Source: SURF-58 sp041305085 (GTDB lineage: Archaea > Nanobdellota > Nanobdellia > Woesearchaeales > UBA9642). Taken from it: 19,225 nucleotides of DNA. The notes beneath the pieces are model-generated. The model was not told the DNA's origin, did not search any database, and saw nothing but the letters and a program-made list of their open reading frames with translations. Shown one piece after another: positions 13,045 to 19,225 of the stretch. Location of the stretch: assembly GCA_041305085.1 (NCBI GenBank), contig JBFYMA010000026.1, positions 1 to 19,225 on the forward strand, written 5' to 3'. Each line of letters starts with the position of its first letter. The stretch's first letter is position 1. Both the position numbers and the translations under genes were made by a program.

Positions 13045-14793
13045 ATGGACTATAAAGAGCTTGTGGAGTATTATGAAAAGCTGGAGAGCACTTCCAAACG
13101 GCTGGAAAAGACTTTCATGATTAGCGAGCTTCTCAAAAAAACGCCTGAAGAAGACTTGCCTTACATAATCCAGCTAATAAGGGGAAGGGTTTTTCCTGAC
13201 TGGGATGAGCGAAAAATAGGTGTTGCTGAGCGGCTTATCATAAAGGCTGTAACTCTGGCAACAGGCCACCCTGCAAAAAAGATTGAAGAAGAGTGGAAAA
13301 AGCTTGGGGACCTGGGGGATGTTGCTTCAAAGCTTTCAGGGAAAAAAACCCAGTCAACCCTGTTTCAAAAGTCAATAAGTGCAAGAAAGGTTTTTGACAA
13401 CATGCAAAAGCTCTCAACAATGGAAGGAAAAAACACTGTTAGCAGGAAAACCCAGCTCATTGCAGAGCTGCTTTCAAACTCTTCCAGCCAGGAGGCAAGG
13501 TATATTGTCAGGACCTGCCTGCAGGATTTAAGGGTAGGAATAGGCGAGGGCAGCATAAGGGATGCAATAGCATGGGCGTTTCTCACAAATCCAGGGTATA
13601 ACGAGCAGGAAAAGTCTGTAAGCCCTGAAAACAGGGAAGAATACAACAGGATAATTGATGCTGTTCAGGGCGCCTACAACAAGTCCAATGATTTTGGGGT
13701 TGTGGTTGTTGCTGCAAAAAAAGGCTTGAAATCAATTATGGCGGTTTCCCTGCAGGTTGGAAGGCCTGTGAAGGTTATGCTTGCCCAAAAAGTTGCCGAC
13801 CTGAAAGAGGGGTTTGAAAGGGTTGGAAAGCCTGCAGAGCTGGAGTATAAGTATGACGGCTTCAGGATGATAATCCATAAAAACAACAATAAAATAGATA
13901 TTTTTACGCGAAGGCTGGAAAACGTCACAAAACAATTCCCAGAAGTAAAAGAGTTTGTGGAAAAAAATGTTTCAGGAAAGAGCTTTATTATAGATGGAGA
14001 GGCTGTCGGGTTCAGCAGCAGGACAGGCAAATACCTTCCGTTCCAGAGCATCTCCCAGAGGATAAAGCGCAAGTACAATATTGAGGAGATTGCCTCAAAA
14101 TTCCCAGTAGAGCTCAACCTTTTTGATGTGCTTTTTTTTGAAGGAAGGGACATGTTGGAAGAGCCCTTTGAAAAAAGAAGAAGGATCCTGGAAAAAATAA
14201 CCACAGAAAAGCCAAAAGAGATTGTGCTGGCCAAAAATCTTGTTACTGAAAGTGAGAAAGAAGCAGAAAAGTTCTATCAGGATGCACTAAGCAAGGGCAA
14301 CGAGGGCATCATGCTGAAAAACCTTCAGGGCGTTTACAAGCCAGGCTCTAGGGTTGGCTTCATGGTAAAGGTAAAGCCCACAATGGAAACCCTTGATGTG
14401 GTGATTGTGGGGGCAGAATGGGGAGAGGGAAAGCGTTCTGGCTGGCTGACAAGCTTTAAGATGGCTGTAAGGGATGACAATGGCAATTTCCTGGAGATAG
14501 GAAAAGTTGGTACAGGCATCAAGGAGCTGGAACAGGAAGAAGGAGTCACTTTTGAATACCTTACAAAGCTTTTAAAGCCTCACATAAAGTCAGAAAAAGG
14601 AAGGGAGGTTGTGATAAGGCCTGCAATTGTCATTGAGGTGAAGTTTGAAGAGATTCAGAAAAGCCCCACTTATTCTTCTGGCTATGCTTTGAGGTTTCCA
14701 AGAGTGGTTAGGGTTAGAGAATCAGAAAGGGATGCAGAGGATTGTTCTGAGCTAGACTATGTTGAAGAGCTGTATTTTGATCAGAAGAAGTGA
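13045..14793 (+). CDS. lig: ATP-dependent DNA ligase
   Basis: It seals nicks during replication and repair. The 582-aa length is normal for archaeal LigI-type enzymes. The N-terminal ~220 residues are the DNA-binding domain, including LSGKKTQSTLF and RYIVRTCLQDLRVGIGEGS. Motif I is EYKYDGFR with the adenylated K269. Motif III is near LNLFDVLFFEGRDML, motif IV is NEGIMLKN, and motif V is MVKVKP. A C-terminal OB domain contains GWLTSFKMAV and ends with RFPRVVRVRESERDAED. The ATG at 13045 lies 30 nt after tttttaaac (13015-13023), so it is leaderless. No intein or truncation is seen. The following gene has its own promoter. Confidence 0.97.
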   Translation: MDYKELVEYYEKLESTSKRLEKTFMISELLKKTPEEDLPYIIQLIRGRVFPDWDERKIGVAERLIIKAVTLATGHPAKKIEEEWKKLGDLGDVASKLSGKKTQSTLFQKSISARKVFDNMQKLSTMEGKNTVSRKTQLIAELLSNSSSQEARYIVRTCLQDLRVGIGEGSIRDAIAWAFLTNPGYNEQEKSVSPENREEYNRIIDAVQGAYNKSNDFGVVVVAAKKGLKSIMAVSLQVGRPVKVMLAQKVADLKEGFERVGKPAELEYKYDGFRMIIHKNNNKIDIFTRRLENVTKQFPEVKEFVEKNVSGKSFIIDGEAVGFSSRTGKYLPFQSISQRIKRKYNIEEIASKFPVELNLFDVLFFEGRDMLEEPFEKRRRILEKITTEKPKEIVLAKNLVTESEKEAEKFYQDALSKGNEGIMLKNLQGVYKPGSRVGFMVKVKPTMETLDVVIVGAEWGEGKRSGWLTSFKMAVRDDNGNFLEIGKVGTGIKELEQEEGVTFEYLTKLLKPHIKSEKGREVVIRPAIVIEVKFEEIQKSPTYSSGYALRFPRVVRVRESERDAEDCSELDYVEELYFDQKK

Positions 14794-14857
14794 GAAAGAG
14801 AAAAACCATACAAATTTATAAATTCTGAATTGTTTTCAAGCTTCAGAAGGTGATTTA

Positions 14858-15850
14858 ATGACTACAATCCTTGCTCTTGGAGCAGTCCACAACAACCAAA
14901 CCGCTTACCTGATGTTTGCAGACACCCAAGTGGGAACATTTTCTGCCCCTAAGAATGCTTCTGAAGATGAAAGCCTTTTAACTAAATCAAAGCTTATAAA
15001 GCTTCGCAACATAAAAAACAAGCACTTGGTAAGCTTTGCGGGGGATTACAGCAAAAATACAGAGCACTTTTTCAGTTTTTTAAAAGGAGAACTTTCAAGA
15101 AAACAGTTTTTGGAATTCATTTCTAAAAAAGCTTTGGTTTCTGAGCAATATACTGATATTGAGAAAGATGTATGGGTGAAATTGCTTAGTGTAAAGGATA
15201 GATTGGGGAAAATTATGACAGGAGGGAATGCTGGATTGTCTTCAATAGAGAAAAAGTTTCTTGAATATAAACAAAACAGTAAAAAGCCAAAAACAGTTGT
15301 GGATATGCTGGTTTATAATATTTTAAGCTCAATATGTGAAACAAAAGAGGATTCTGTGACTCAGGCAATTTTATCTGGATATTTTCCAGAGCTTGGAATT
15401 TTCAACAGATATGTTGCAAAAAAATTTGATCACGGAATTTACACATCTATTGATCTTATTATTGCTTCTTCAGACCCATTAGGTCTTTTTACAGCAGACT
15501 TTGCAGGAAATATCCGTCCTGTTCCTGAACAAGAATATATTGATTATTTTTCTCTTGGCAGTGGAGCAGCCCATACAGACAGATACATTGAAAATCAGGA
15601 ATACAAGCTGGATTTTGACATACACAACATTGATCTCAAAAAACTGGAAATACCTGTTGTATTTGAGATAGGGTGTAAAGCCATGGCGATGGCAGCGCTT
15701 AATGACAGCGCAACTGGAGAGGATATTGTTTATGGTGTTGTTACTAAACATGGGGTTGATTCCTGGGTTCCTGCAATGAGCGCTGCTATGAAAAAAGCAA
15801 AAAAAATTCTGCGCGAAGTTGACAACGTATTCATGAAGAAGTACTTTTAA
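14858..15850 (+). CDS. Divergent proteasome-fold Ntn hydrolase, 330 aa
   Basis: Probably an N-terminal-nucleophile hydrolase related to 20S proteasome beta subunits and HslV. After Met1 comes TTILALGAV, so Met removal would expose T2 as the nucleophile without a propeptide. FADTQVG supplies D22 (proteasome D17) and KLIKLRNI supplies K48 (K33). HLVSFAGDYSKNTEHF parallels the helix after AGS. FSLGSGAAHTDRYI parallels the GSG/S129 region, and AMAMAALNDSATGEDIVYGVV parallels the D166 helix. A normal beta subunit has about 200 aa; here about 110-130 extra residues (roughly 85-205) are inserted. A TATA box (tttataaa, 14815-14822) and the SD aaggtgat 3 nt before the ATG support the start. Substrate and assembly are unknown. 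The family call rests on motif order, not a search. Confidence 0.68.
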   Translation: MTTILALGAVHNNQTAYLMFADTQVGTFSAPKNASEDESLLTKSKLIKLRNIKNKHLVSFAGDYSKNTEHFFSFLKGELSRKQFLEFISKKALVSEQYTDIEKDVWVKLLSVKDRLGKIMTGGNAGLSSIEKKFLEYKQNSKKPKTVVDMLVYNILSSICETKEDSVTQAILSGYFPELGIFNRYVAKKFDHGIYTSIDLIIASSDPLGLFTADFAGNIRPVPEQEYIDYFSLGSGAAHTDRYIENQEYKLDFDIHNIDLKKLEIPVVFEIGCKAMAMAALNDSATGEDIVYGVVTKHGVDSWVPAMSAAMKKAKKILREVDNVFMKKYF

Positions 15851-15900
15851 ACTTTTACCTGATGAATTCGTAAACCTTTCGGCTTATAGACCAAAAACTA

Positions 15901-15930
15901 TTTATATACACTTTATATACTTTGTATATA
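15901..15930 (+). promoter_or_regulatory. TATA box with helically phased repeats, RHH operator
   Basis: tttatatac occurs at 15901-15909 and again at 15912-15920, 11 bp apart (one DNA turn), followed by the inverted gtatata at 15924-15930 touching the ATG. The first copy is also the TATA box, 29 nt before the start. Tandem sites like this suit autorepression by the ribbon-helix-helix protein encoded next. Confidence 0.6.
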
Positions 15931-16214
15931 TGGCAACTGAGATGATAACAATGAAGATTGAGAAAAATTTTCTCAAAGAGATTGATCAGGCAGTAAAGCA
16001 GGGCAATTACCAGAGCAGGGCAGAGCTAATACGAGAGAGCCTCAGGAAAAACCTCGACGAGAAAAAGATGGATCAGGCGATGAAAGAGCTGGCTCATTTA
16101 AAAGGCGCTGGAAAAACAGCAAAACAGGCAACTGATGAGGAAATACACAAAATAAGAGAGCAAGTATTTGAAGAATTTTATAGAAAAGATTTTGATAATT
16201 CTTCTGGCAAGTAA
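15930..16214 (+). CDS. Ribbon-helix-helix (CopG/ParD-like) regulator, 94 aa
   Basis: An N-terminal ribbon-helix-helix domain spans residues ~4-42: strand EMITMKIEKNFLKEID, then NYQSRAELIRESLRKNL. A charged helical tail follows, possibly a partner-binding region. Such proteins are antitoxins or autoregulators that bind tandem operators as dimers. The ATG at 15930 follows a TATA box by 29 nt (leaderless). No toxin gene lies directly downstream on this strand. Instead a decayed vapC faces it and overlaps its 3' end by 37 nt. It may therefore be a free-standing regulator or an antitoxin that has lost its partner. Confidence 0.85.
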   Translation: MATEMITMKIEKNFLKEIDQAVKQGNYQSRAELIRESLRKNLDEKKMDQAMKELAHLKGAGKTAKQATDEEIHKIREQVFEEFYRKDFDNSSGK

Positions 16215-16440
16215 AATTGTGCAATGTCTTTGAGTTTCTGAAATTGCTTATCTCCTGCAAAGAGTATTTGCTTTGAAGCTCTCTTATTAGATGATTTGTT
16301 ATAACAATTATTGAATTCGCCGCAAATATTAATTTTAGCAGTGAATATGCATACTGCCCAAAAGGCTCATTGTTGAAACCAGTTCTGTCTTCATAAAAAT
16401 CTATCCATATTGCCGTATTCAGATAATACTTCTCAGCCAT
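16178..16440 (-). pseudogene. vapC-type PIN toxin relic with internal deletion
   Basis: Two PIN-domain parts are seen in different frames. The 5' part (from 16440) reads MAEKYYLNTAIWIDFYEDRTG… to LIRELQSKYS, like the start of VapC toxins, although the usual first catalytic Asp (YYLDT) is Asn here. The 3' part reads LFAGDKQFQKLKDIAQ then LPEELSKSFL and a stop at 16178, the usual VapC C-terminus. The middle helices with the central acidic residues are missing, and the frame changes near 16260, so an internal deletion of roughly 50 codons is inferred. The end overlaps the convergent RHH gene. No vapB is seen upstream. The segment 16441-16560 holds two small hairpins, including a palindrome ccggaaa/tttccgg. 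Confidence 0.72.
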
Positions 16441-16579
16441 TGAACTGCTCAGGGAACAGTTATTAATAAACGTTCCCTGCCTATTTTCCGGAAACTTTCC
16501 GGCAAACAGGAATTTCATTTATGAATCAGTGTTTCAAAAATGAAAAATTATTTAAAGGAGCCTCTGCACAGATAATCCT

Positions 16580-17113
16580 GTGGAATCAGAAAAACTCCTG
16601 GAAGGGCTTTTTGACAAAAAAATCCTTGCCATAATAAGGTATTTTATCAAAAACCCAACCCAGAAATTCTACCTCAGGGAGCTGGCCAAAGCCACAAGAG
16701 TCCCTATAGCGAGCACATATAGGATAATAAACAGGCTTGCAGGGCTGGAGCTGCTCGAAATCCATAAATTCAAGCCTTTCAAGCTCTACAGCTGGAGCGA
16801 CAGCGAGCAGGCCAAATACATACAGTATATTCTGGAGCAGAAAAAGACTGTGCTGGACAGCTTTGTGGAAAAGACATCACAGATCCAGGGAGTTCAGCTC
16901 ATAATGCTGCACGGAGAAGCCACAAAGACCCAGGCAAGCATACTAATAATAGGCGATAATGTAGATGATGCCAGGGTCAGGGAGCTTGTGGTAAGGGCAA
17001 AAGAAGAGAATAATTTCAATATAACTTACCTTTCGCTCCAGCCTTCGCAATTCAACCAGATGGCTTCCATGGGGCTGTATCCTAAGAAAAAGACTATCCT
17101 GTTCGAAAAATAA
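16580..17113 (+). CDS. Winged-helix regulator with degenerate NTase-like C-terminus
   Basis: The 177-aa protein has an N-terminal winged helix, residues ~10-75, with the recognition part FYLRELAKATRVPIASTYRIINRL. The C-terminal part, from VQLIMLHGEATKTQASILIIGD, resembles the MNT/nucleotidyltransferase pattern (…LFGSYARGE…SDIDLLIIGD). The Gly-Ser and catalytic Asp pair are replaced, so it would be a non-catalytic sensor or scaffold domain. The start is GTG at 16580, about 30 nt after the TATA box attatttaaa (16546-16555), with no SD, so it is leaderless. It sits upstream of ftsZ on the same strand, but a 485-bp gap separates them. A role in ftsZ control is only a guess. Confidence 0.77.
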   Translation: MESEKLLEGLFDKKILAIIRYFIKNPTQKFYLRELAKATRVPIASTYRIINRLAGLELLEIHKFKPFKLYSWSDSEQAKYIQYILEQKKTVLDSFVEKTSQIQGVQLIMLHGEATKTQASILIIGDNVDDARVRELVVRAKEENNFNITYLSLQPSQFNQMASMGLYPKKKTILFEK

Positions 17114-17152
17114 ACAAGCAATAAGTGCTGTGGATTAGATGAGTTGTGCTGC

Positions 17153-17219
17153 TGGATGCAGGATTTGTCTGCTTTTGGCAGGTGCTTACCCAGCCTTAGC
17201 TGGACTTATACTGCATCCA
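17153..17219. repeat. Three-way-junction inverted-repeat element, copy 2
   Basis: The outer stem tggatgcag (17153-17161) pairs perfectly with ctgcatcca (17211-17219). Inside are hairpins gtctgc/gcaggt (17167-17183, two G·U) and ccagc/gctgg with a ctta loop (17190-17203). The plan and size match the element at 12905-12972: outer stem of 9 bp or more, two inner hairpins, and the second hairpin of ccagc/gctgg type. The outer stem bases are unrelated but remain paired. Confidence 0.6.
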
Positions 17220-17304
17220 TAATAGATTTCTTCCTGTTTTTCCTAGTAAAACGCAATGTATAAGCCAAAATGTGTTTTTTAAAGCATATTCTAGAAAACA
17301 ACAA

Positions 17305-17458
17305 TATTTAAATATAAGTGAAGCATAATTAAAAGAAAATCATTGGTTTTTGGCGAGACCAATACACTACAGGTATACTAAAAATATGCTTTTGGCGAAG
17401 CATAAACTATTTTTTTGGCGAAGTAAATTTGTTCTAACGGTGTAGTTAGCAAACTACA
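17305..17458 (+). promoter_or_regulatory. ftsZ upstream region: TATA box, three TTGGCGA hairpins, inverted repeat
   Basis: After a TATA box (atttaaata, 17305-17313) come three copies of ttggcga at 17350-17356, 17392-17398 and 17415-17421. Each sits in or near the loop of a hairpin with different stem bases: attggt/accaat (17342-17363), tatgctt/aagcata (17385-17404), and a weaker attt…/…aaat (17409-17428). A fourth hairpin, tgtagtt/aactaca (17441-17458), follows just before the downstream TATA box. Together these look like an RNA leader, a small RNA, or protein-binding sites controlling ftsZ. No gene is seen in the 485-bp gap. Confidence 0.6.
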
Positions 17459-17460
17459 TA

Positions 17461-17591
17461 TATAAATATTTTGGTAGTAAAAACTATACTTTCCAGAATA
17501 TAAATAAAAATTTCCAAAACATTTGCCAGGGGTGCATTAAGGGAAGTGTTTTGAAAAGAAAAAAATAAAAACAAAAAACACGCGAGGGGGT
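17461..17591 (+). promoter_or_regulatory. ftsZ-proximal promoters and SD
   Basis: TATA boxes tataaata at 17461-17468 and 17499-17506 would give leaders of about 110 and 70 nt. The SD gagggggt (17584-17591) is 7 nt before the ATG. Two boxes, plus a possible third at 17305, mean several start sites may drive this division gene. Confidence 0.55.
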
Positions 17592-17598
17592 AGAAAAA

Positions 17599-18678
17599 AT
17601 GGACTTTATTGTGAATAATGCAATAAAACAAAGCGAAGCAGACAGCACAAATTTTGAAGGTGTGCAGATAGGACAGGCCAACATAAGAGTGATTGGAGTG
17701 GGCGGCGCAGGCAACAACATGGTAAACTGGCTCTATAAAAAAGGGGTCAAAGGAGCAGAGATACTTGCATGCAACACTGATGTTCAGCACTTAAATATGA
17801 TAGAATCAGACAAAAAATTTCTTATAGGAAGAGATGTGACAAGAGGCCTTGGCTGCGGGGGATTCCCGGAAAAAGGGGCAGACGCTGCCAGAGAGGCAAT
17901 ACAGGAGCTTAAAGAGTCATTGAGAAGCTCAGATATGGTATTTGTGTGTGCAGGCATGGGAGGCGGAACAGGAACAGGAGCCGCACCTGTGGTTGCCCAG
18001 GTGGCAAAGGATACAGGAGCGATAGTAATAGGAACAGTAACCATGCCTTTTAAGATAGAGCGAGCAAGAGTTGACAAAGCAGAATTCGGCCTGCAGCAGT
18101 TAAGGCAAGTCTCAGACACAGTGATAGTAATAGATAATAACAGGCTTGTCCAGATAGCAGGCAACCTTCCGGTCCAACAGGCATTCGCAGTAGCCAACGA
18201 GCTGGTTGCAACCATGATAAAAGGTATTGTAGAGACAATAGCCATACCATCATTGGTGAACCTTGACTATGCAGATGTGAAGGCCATCATGACCAATGGC
18301 GACGTGGCAGCAATTGGTGTCGGGGCAAGCGATACAAACAACAGAGTAGAAGAGGCAGTAAAAGGAGCATTGAGCCATCCATTGTTGGACATAAGCTATG
18401 AAGGGGCTACAGGAGCAATAATACATGTCGTAGGCGGCCCAGATATGACACTGGACGACATAAGCAGAGTTGGAGAGATGGTGACAGAGAGCATGGATGA
18501 CGATGCCAACGTTATCTGGGGAGCAAGAGTCAGTGAAAACATGAAAGGAAGAATAACAGTGATGACAATAATAACAGGAGTGAAGAGCCCATGGATCCTT
18601 GGAAAACAGACAGCCAAACAGCAGGCAGCCGCCAGACAGCATTTAAGCGATGAATTAGGCATTGAGATCGTGCGCTAA
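17599..18678 (+). CDS. ftsZ: Cell division protein FtsZ
   Basis: This is the tubulin-like GTPase that forms the division ring on the membrane. At 359 aa it is normal for archaeal FtsZ. It has GGAGNNMVN at residues 35-43 and the tubulin signature GMGGGTGTGAAP with its G-box at 121-127. The T7 synergy loop NLDYADVK at 221-228 includes D223 and D226, needed for GTP hydrolysis. The C-terminal ending is LSDELGIEIVR, like archaeal FtsZ1/FtsZ2 tails. I cannot assign it to FtsZ1 or FtsZ2. The start is set by the SD gagggggt. It is preceded by an unusually long, repeat-rich control region and followed by a terminator-like structure, so it is probably monocistronic. Confidence 0.97.
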   Translation: MDFIVNNAIKQSEADSTNFEGVQIGQANIRVIGVGGAGNNMVNWLYKKGVKGAEILACNTDVQHLNMIESDKKFLIGRDVTRGLGCGGFPEKGADAAREAIQELKESLRSSDMVFVCAGMGGGTGTGAAPVVAQVAKDTGAIVIGTVTMPFKIERARVDKAEFGLQQLRQVSDTVIVIDNNRLVQIAGNLPVQQAFAVANELVATMIKGIVETIAIPSLVNLDYADVKAIMTNGDVAAIGVGASDTNNRVEEAVKGALSHPLLDISYEGATGAIIHVVGGPDMTLDDISRVGEMVTESMDDDANVIWGARVSENMKGRITVMTIITGVKSPWILGKQTAKQQAAARQHLSDELGIEIVR

Positions 18679-18720
18679 ACAGCGCACTTATTTTATTTTT
18701 TTTATTTTAATTTTAAATTC

Positions 18721-18840
18721 GGCAAAGAAAAGCTCATAAAGATTCAAGAAATCATAGTCCTTTAGGACACGTCTTTCTTTGCCTTCACTTGATCACCCCC
18801 AAACAACCAAGTGAAGGCACTTTTTCTTTTCATTTTTTCT
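18721..18840 (+). ncRNA. Structured RNA / terminator after ftsZ
   Basis: Stem A pairs ggcaaagaaa (18721-18730) with tttctttgcc (18774-18783), enclosing 43 nt with a small gtcc/ggac hairpin. Stem B pairs gccttcacttg (18781-18791) with caagtgaaggc (18808-18818), perfect over 11 bp, and is followed by a long T-rich run (acttttt…). Stem B is a good terminator. The two stems share gcc at 18781-18783, so they compete slightly, as in antiterminator/terminator pairs. Whether it is just the ftsZ 3' end or a separate RNA cannot be told from sequence alone. Confidence 0.5.
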
Positions 18841-18854
18841 GAAAACTATTTAAG

Positions 18855-18875
18855 TAAGTATACACATTATACTTA
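18855..18875. promoter_or_regulatory. Inverted-repeat operator of the vapB relic
   Basis: Perfect 8-bp arms taagtata and tatactta are separated by cacat. They lie 11 nt before the vapB-like ATG and overlap the end of a TATA-like ctatttaag. This is typical of a VapBC autoregulatory site, although the gene it serves is broken. Confidence 0.55.
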
Positions 18876-18885
18876 TTGTGATAAA

Positions 18886-19083
18886 ATGACAAATATGACT
18901 TTAGCTATATCTGAAGATTTACACAGGATTATAAAGAAACATTCTGAAATAAAATGAAGTGAAGTAGCCAGGAGAGCTTTGTGGGAAAAAGCGCAAAAAC
19001 TTGAGCTTATGGAAGAAATTCTTTCAGACAGCACTCTTTCTGAAAAAGACGCTGAAGAAATTGGCAACCAAATAACAAAAATG
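18886..19083 (+). pseudogene. vapB-type antitoxin relic with in-frame stop
   Basis: Translation from 18886 gives MTNMTLAISEDLHRIIKKH SEIK, then TGA at 18955-18957, then SEVARRALWEKAQKLELMEE and on to IGNQITKM. This is the usual archaeal VapB antitoxin (RHH N-terminus, charged helix). The stop falls where the family commonly has Trp (…SEIKWSEVARRA), so a TGG to TGA change is likely. The normal C-terminus is also lost: at 19084 the sequence turns into a hairpin element. No vapC follows in the remaining ~140 bp. A read-through of TGA is possible but less likely given the second lesion. Confidence 0.75.
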
Positions 19084-19133
19084 CTGCTGCTCAGGCTTAT
19101 CCCTAACCTAAAGGTTGGGGTACAGAGCAACAG
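19084..19133. repeat. Hairpin element interrupting the vapB relic
   Basis: The outer arms ctgctgctc (19084-19092) and gagcaacag (about 19125-19133) pair with one mismatch. Inside is the hairpin ccctaacc/ggttgggg (8 bp, one G·U) with a taaa loop. It begins exactly where VapB similarity ends, as expected of a small inserted element. It loosely resembles the second arm of the 17153-17219 repeat (gcttaccc…). Confidence 0.45.
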
Positions 19134-19225
19134 ATGTTGCTGCACTCTGTGATATTAATCCTTCGCTAATGGAAGGCGCATTTTTGGAACAAGGAAATCA
19201 AAGATTTCCGGTTCAAGAAATGCTT
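19134..19225. other. Window end: noncoding, hairpin-bearing
   Basis: No PIN-domain toxin start is seen. A perfect hairpin, ggaaatcaaagatttcc (19193-19209), is flanked by ttggaac/gttcaag that pair 6 of 7. Its form (gaaa-N-caaag-N-tttc) echoes the hairpin at 39-55 at the other end of the window. Confidence 0.35.

Noticed and set aside
13674..14234. 186-codon minus-strand frame
   Set aside because: It is antisense to the DNA ligase catalytic core, with no promoter or SD.
16042..16518. 158-codon minus-strand frame read as one intact protein
   Set aside because: Only the part with PIN-like sequence is gene-like. The 3' third is antisense to the RHH gene, and the real VapC C-terminus is in another frame, so I annotated a relic instead.
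17342..17428. Short CRISPR array
   Set aside because: Only a 7-bp core repeats, spacing is irregular (42 and 23 bp), and there are no cas genes.
17784..18245. Long minus-strand frames inside ftsZ
   Set aside because: FtsZ motifs on the plus strand are complete. The antisense frames reflect its codon pattern.
19190..19225. tRNA T-arm (cggttcaag) at the window end
   Set aside because: No matching stem on both sides and no acceptor or anticodon arm. The bases belong to another hairpin.

Overview
The window reads as a piece of an archaeal chromosome, most likely from the DPANN or another small-genome lineage. Phylum placement is inference. Archaeal signs are an Orc1/Cdc6 initiator, archease with RtcB RNA ligase, an archaeal-type ATP-dependent DNA ligase, an FtsZ ending in LGIEIVR, a double Lrp/AsnC regulator, and many genes whose start codon lies about 27-32 nt after a TATA box (leaderless transcripts). 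Other genes carry GGAGGTGA-like Shine-Dalgarno sites. I saw no rRNA, tRNA or CRISPR array.

Layout. 1-283 is noncoding with several hairpins. 284-3497 (+) holds a small acidic protein, a DUF2391 membrane protein, the archease-rtcB pair for RNA ligation, and an unknown protein. 3501-4479 (-) is a seven-helix membrane protein followed by a winged-helix protein. 4605-4795 is a self-contained micro-gene (promoter, strong SD, 34 codons, terminator). 4906-5778 (+) is an AT-rich orphan. 5787-6957 (-) is a Sua5/YrdC tRNA-modification gene coupled to a phosphoesterase. 7035-10856 (-) runs from an unknown gene through a divergent prenyl synthase, type 1 IPP isomerase and cdc6 to two unannotated micro-genes of 42 and 44 codons. 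10996-12855 (+) has the Lrp regulator, a DUF4258 / MqsA-AbrB toxin-antitoxin pair and a small Cys-rich protein. 13045-15850 (+) has DNA ligase and a divergent proteasome-fold Ntn hydrolase. 15930-16440 has a ribbon-helix-helix gene facing a deleted vapC relic. 16580-18678 (+) has a winged-helix regulator, a repeat-rich 485-bp intergenic region and ftsZ. 18721-19225 has a structured RNA/terminator, a nonsense-mutated vapB relic, and more hairpins.

The genes cover core jobs: RNA repair and tRNA maturation (archease, RtcB, Sua5), replication (Cdc6, ligase), isoprenoid synthesis (Idi, prenyl synthase) and division (FtsZ). They are interspersed with intact and decaying toxin-antitoxin loci.

The strongest candidates for something undescribed are four: the proteasome-like hydrolase with Thr directly after Met1; the repeated TTGGCGA-loop hairpins upstream of ftsZ; the three-way-junction repeat elements at 12905 and 17153; and the micro-gene pair after cdc6 that shares an 11-bp promoter element with cdc6.
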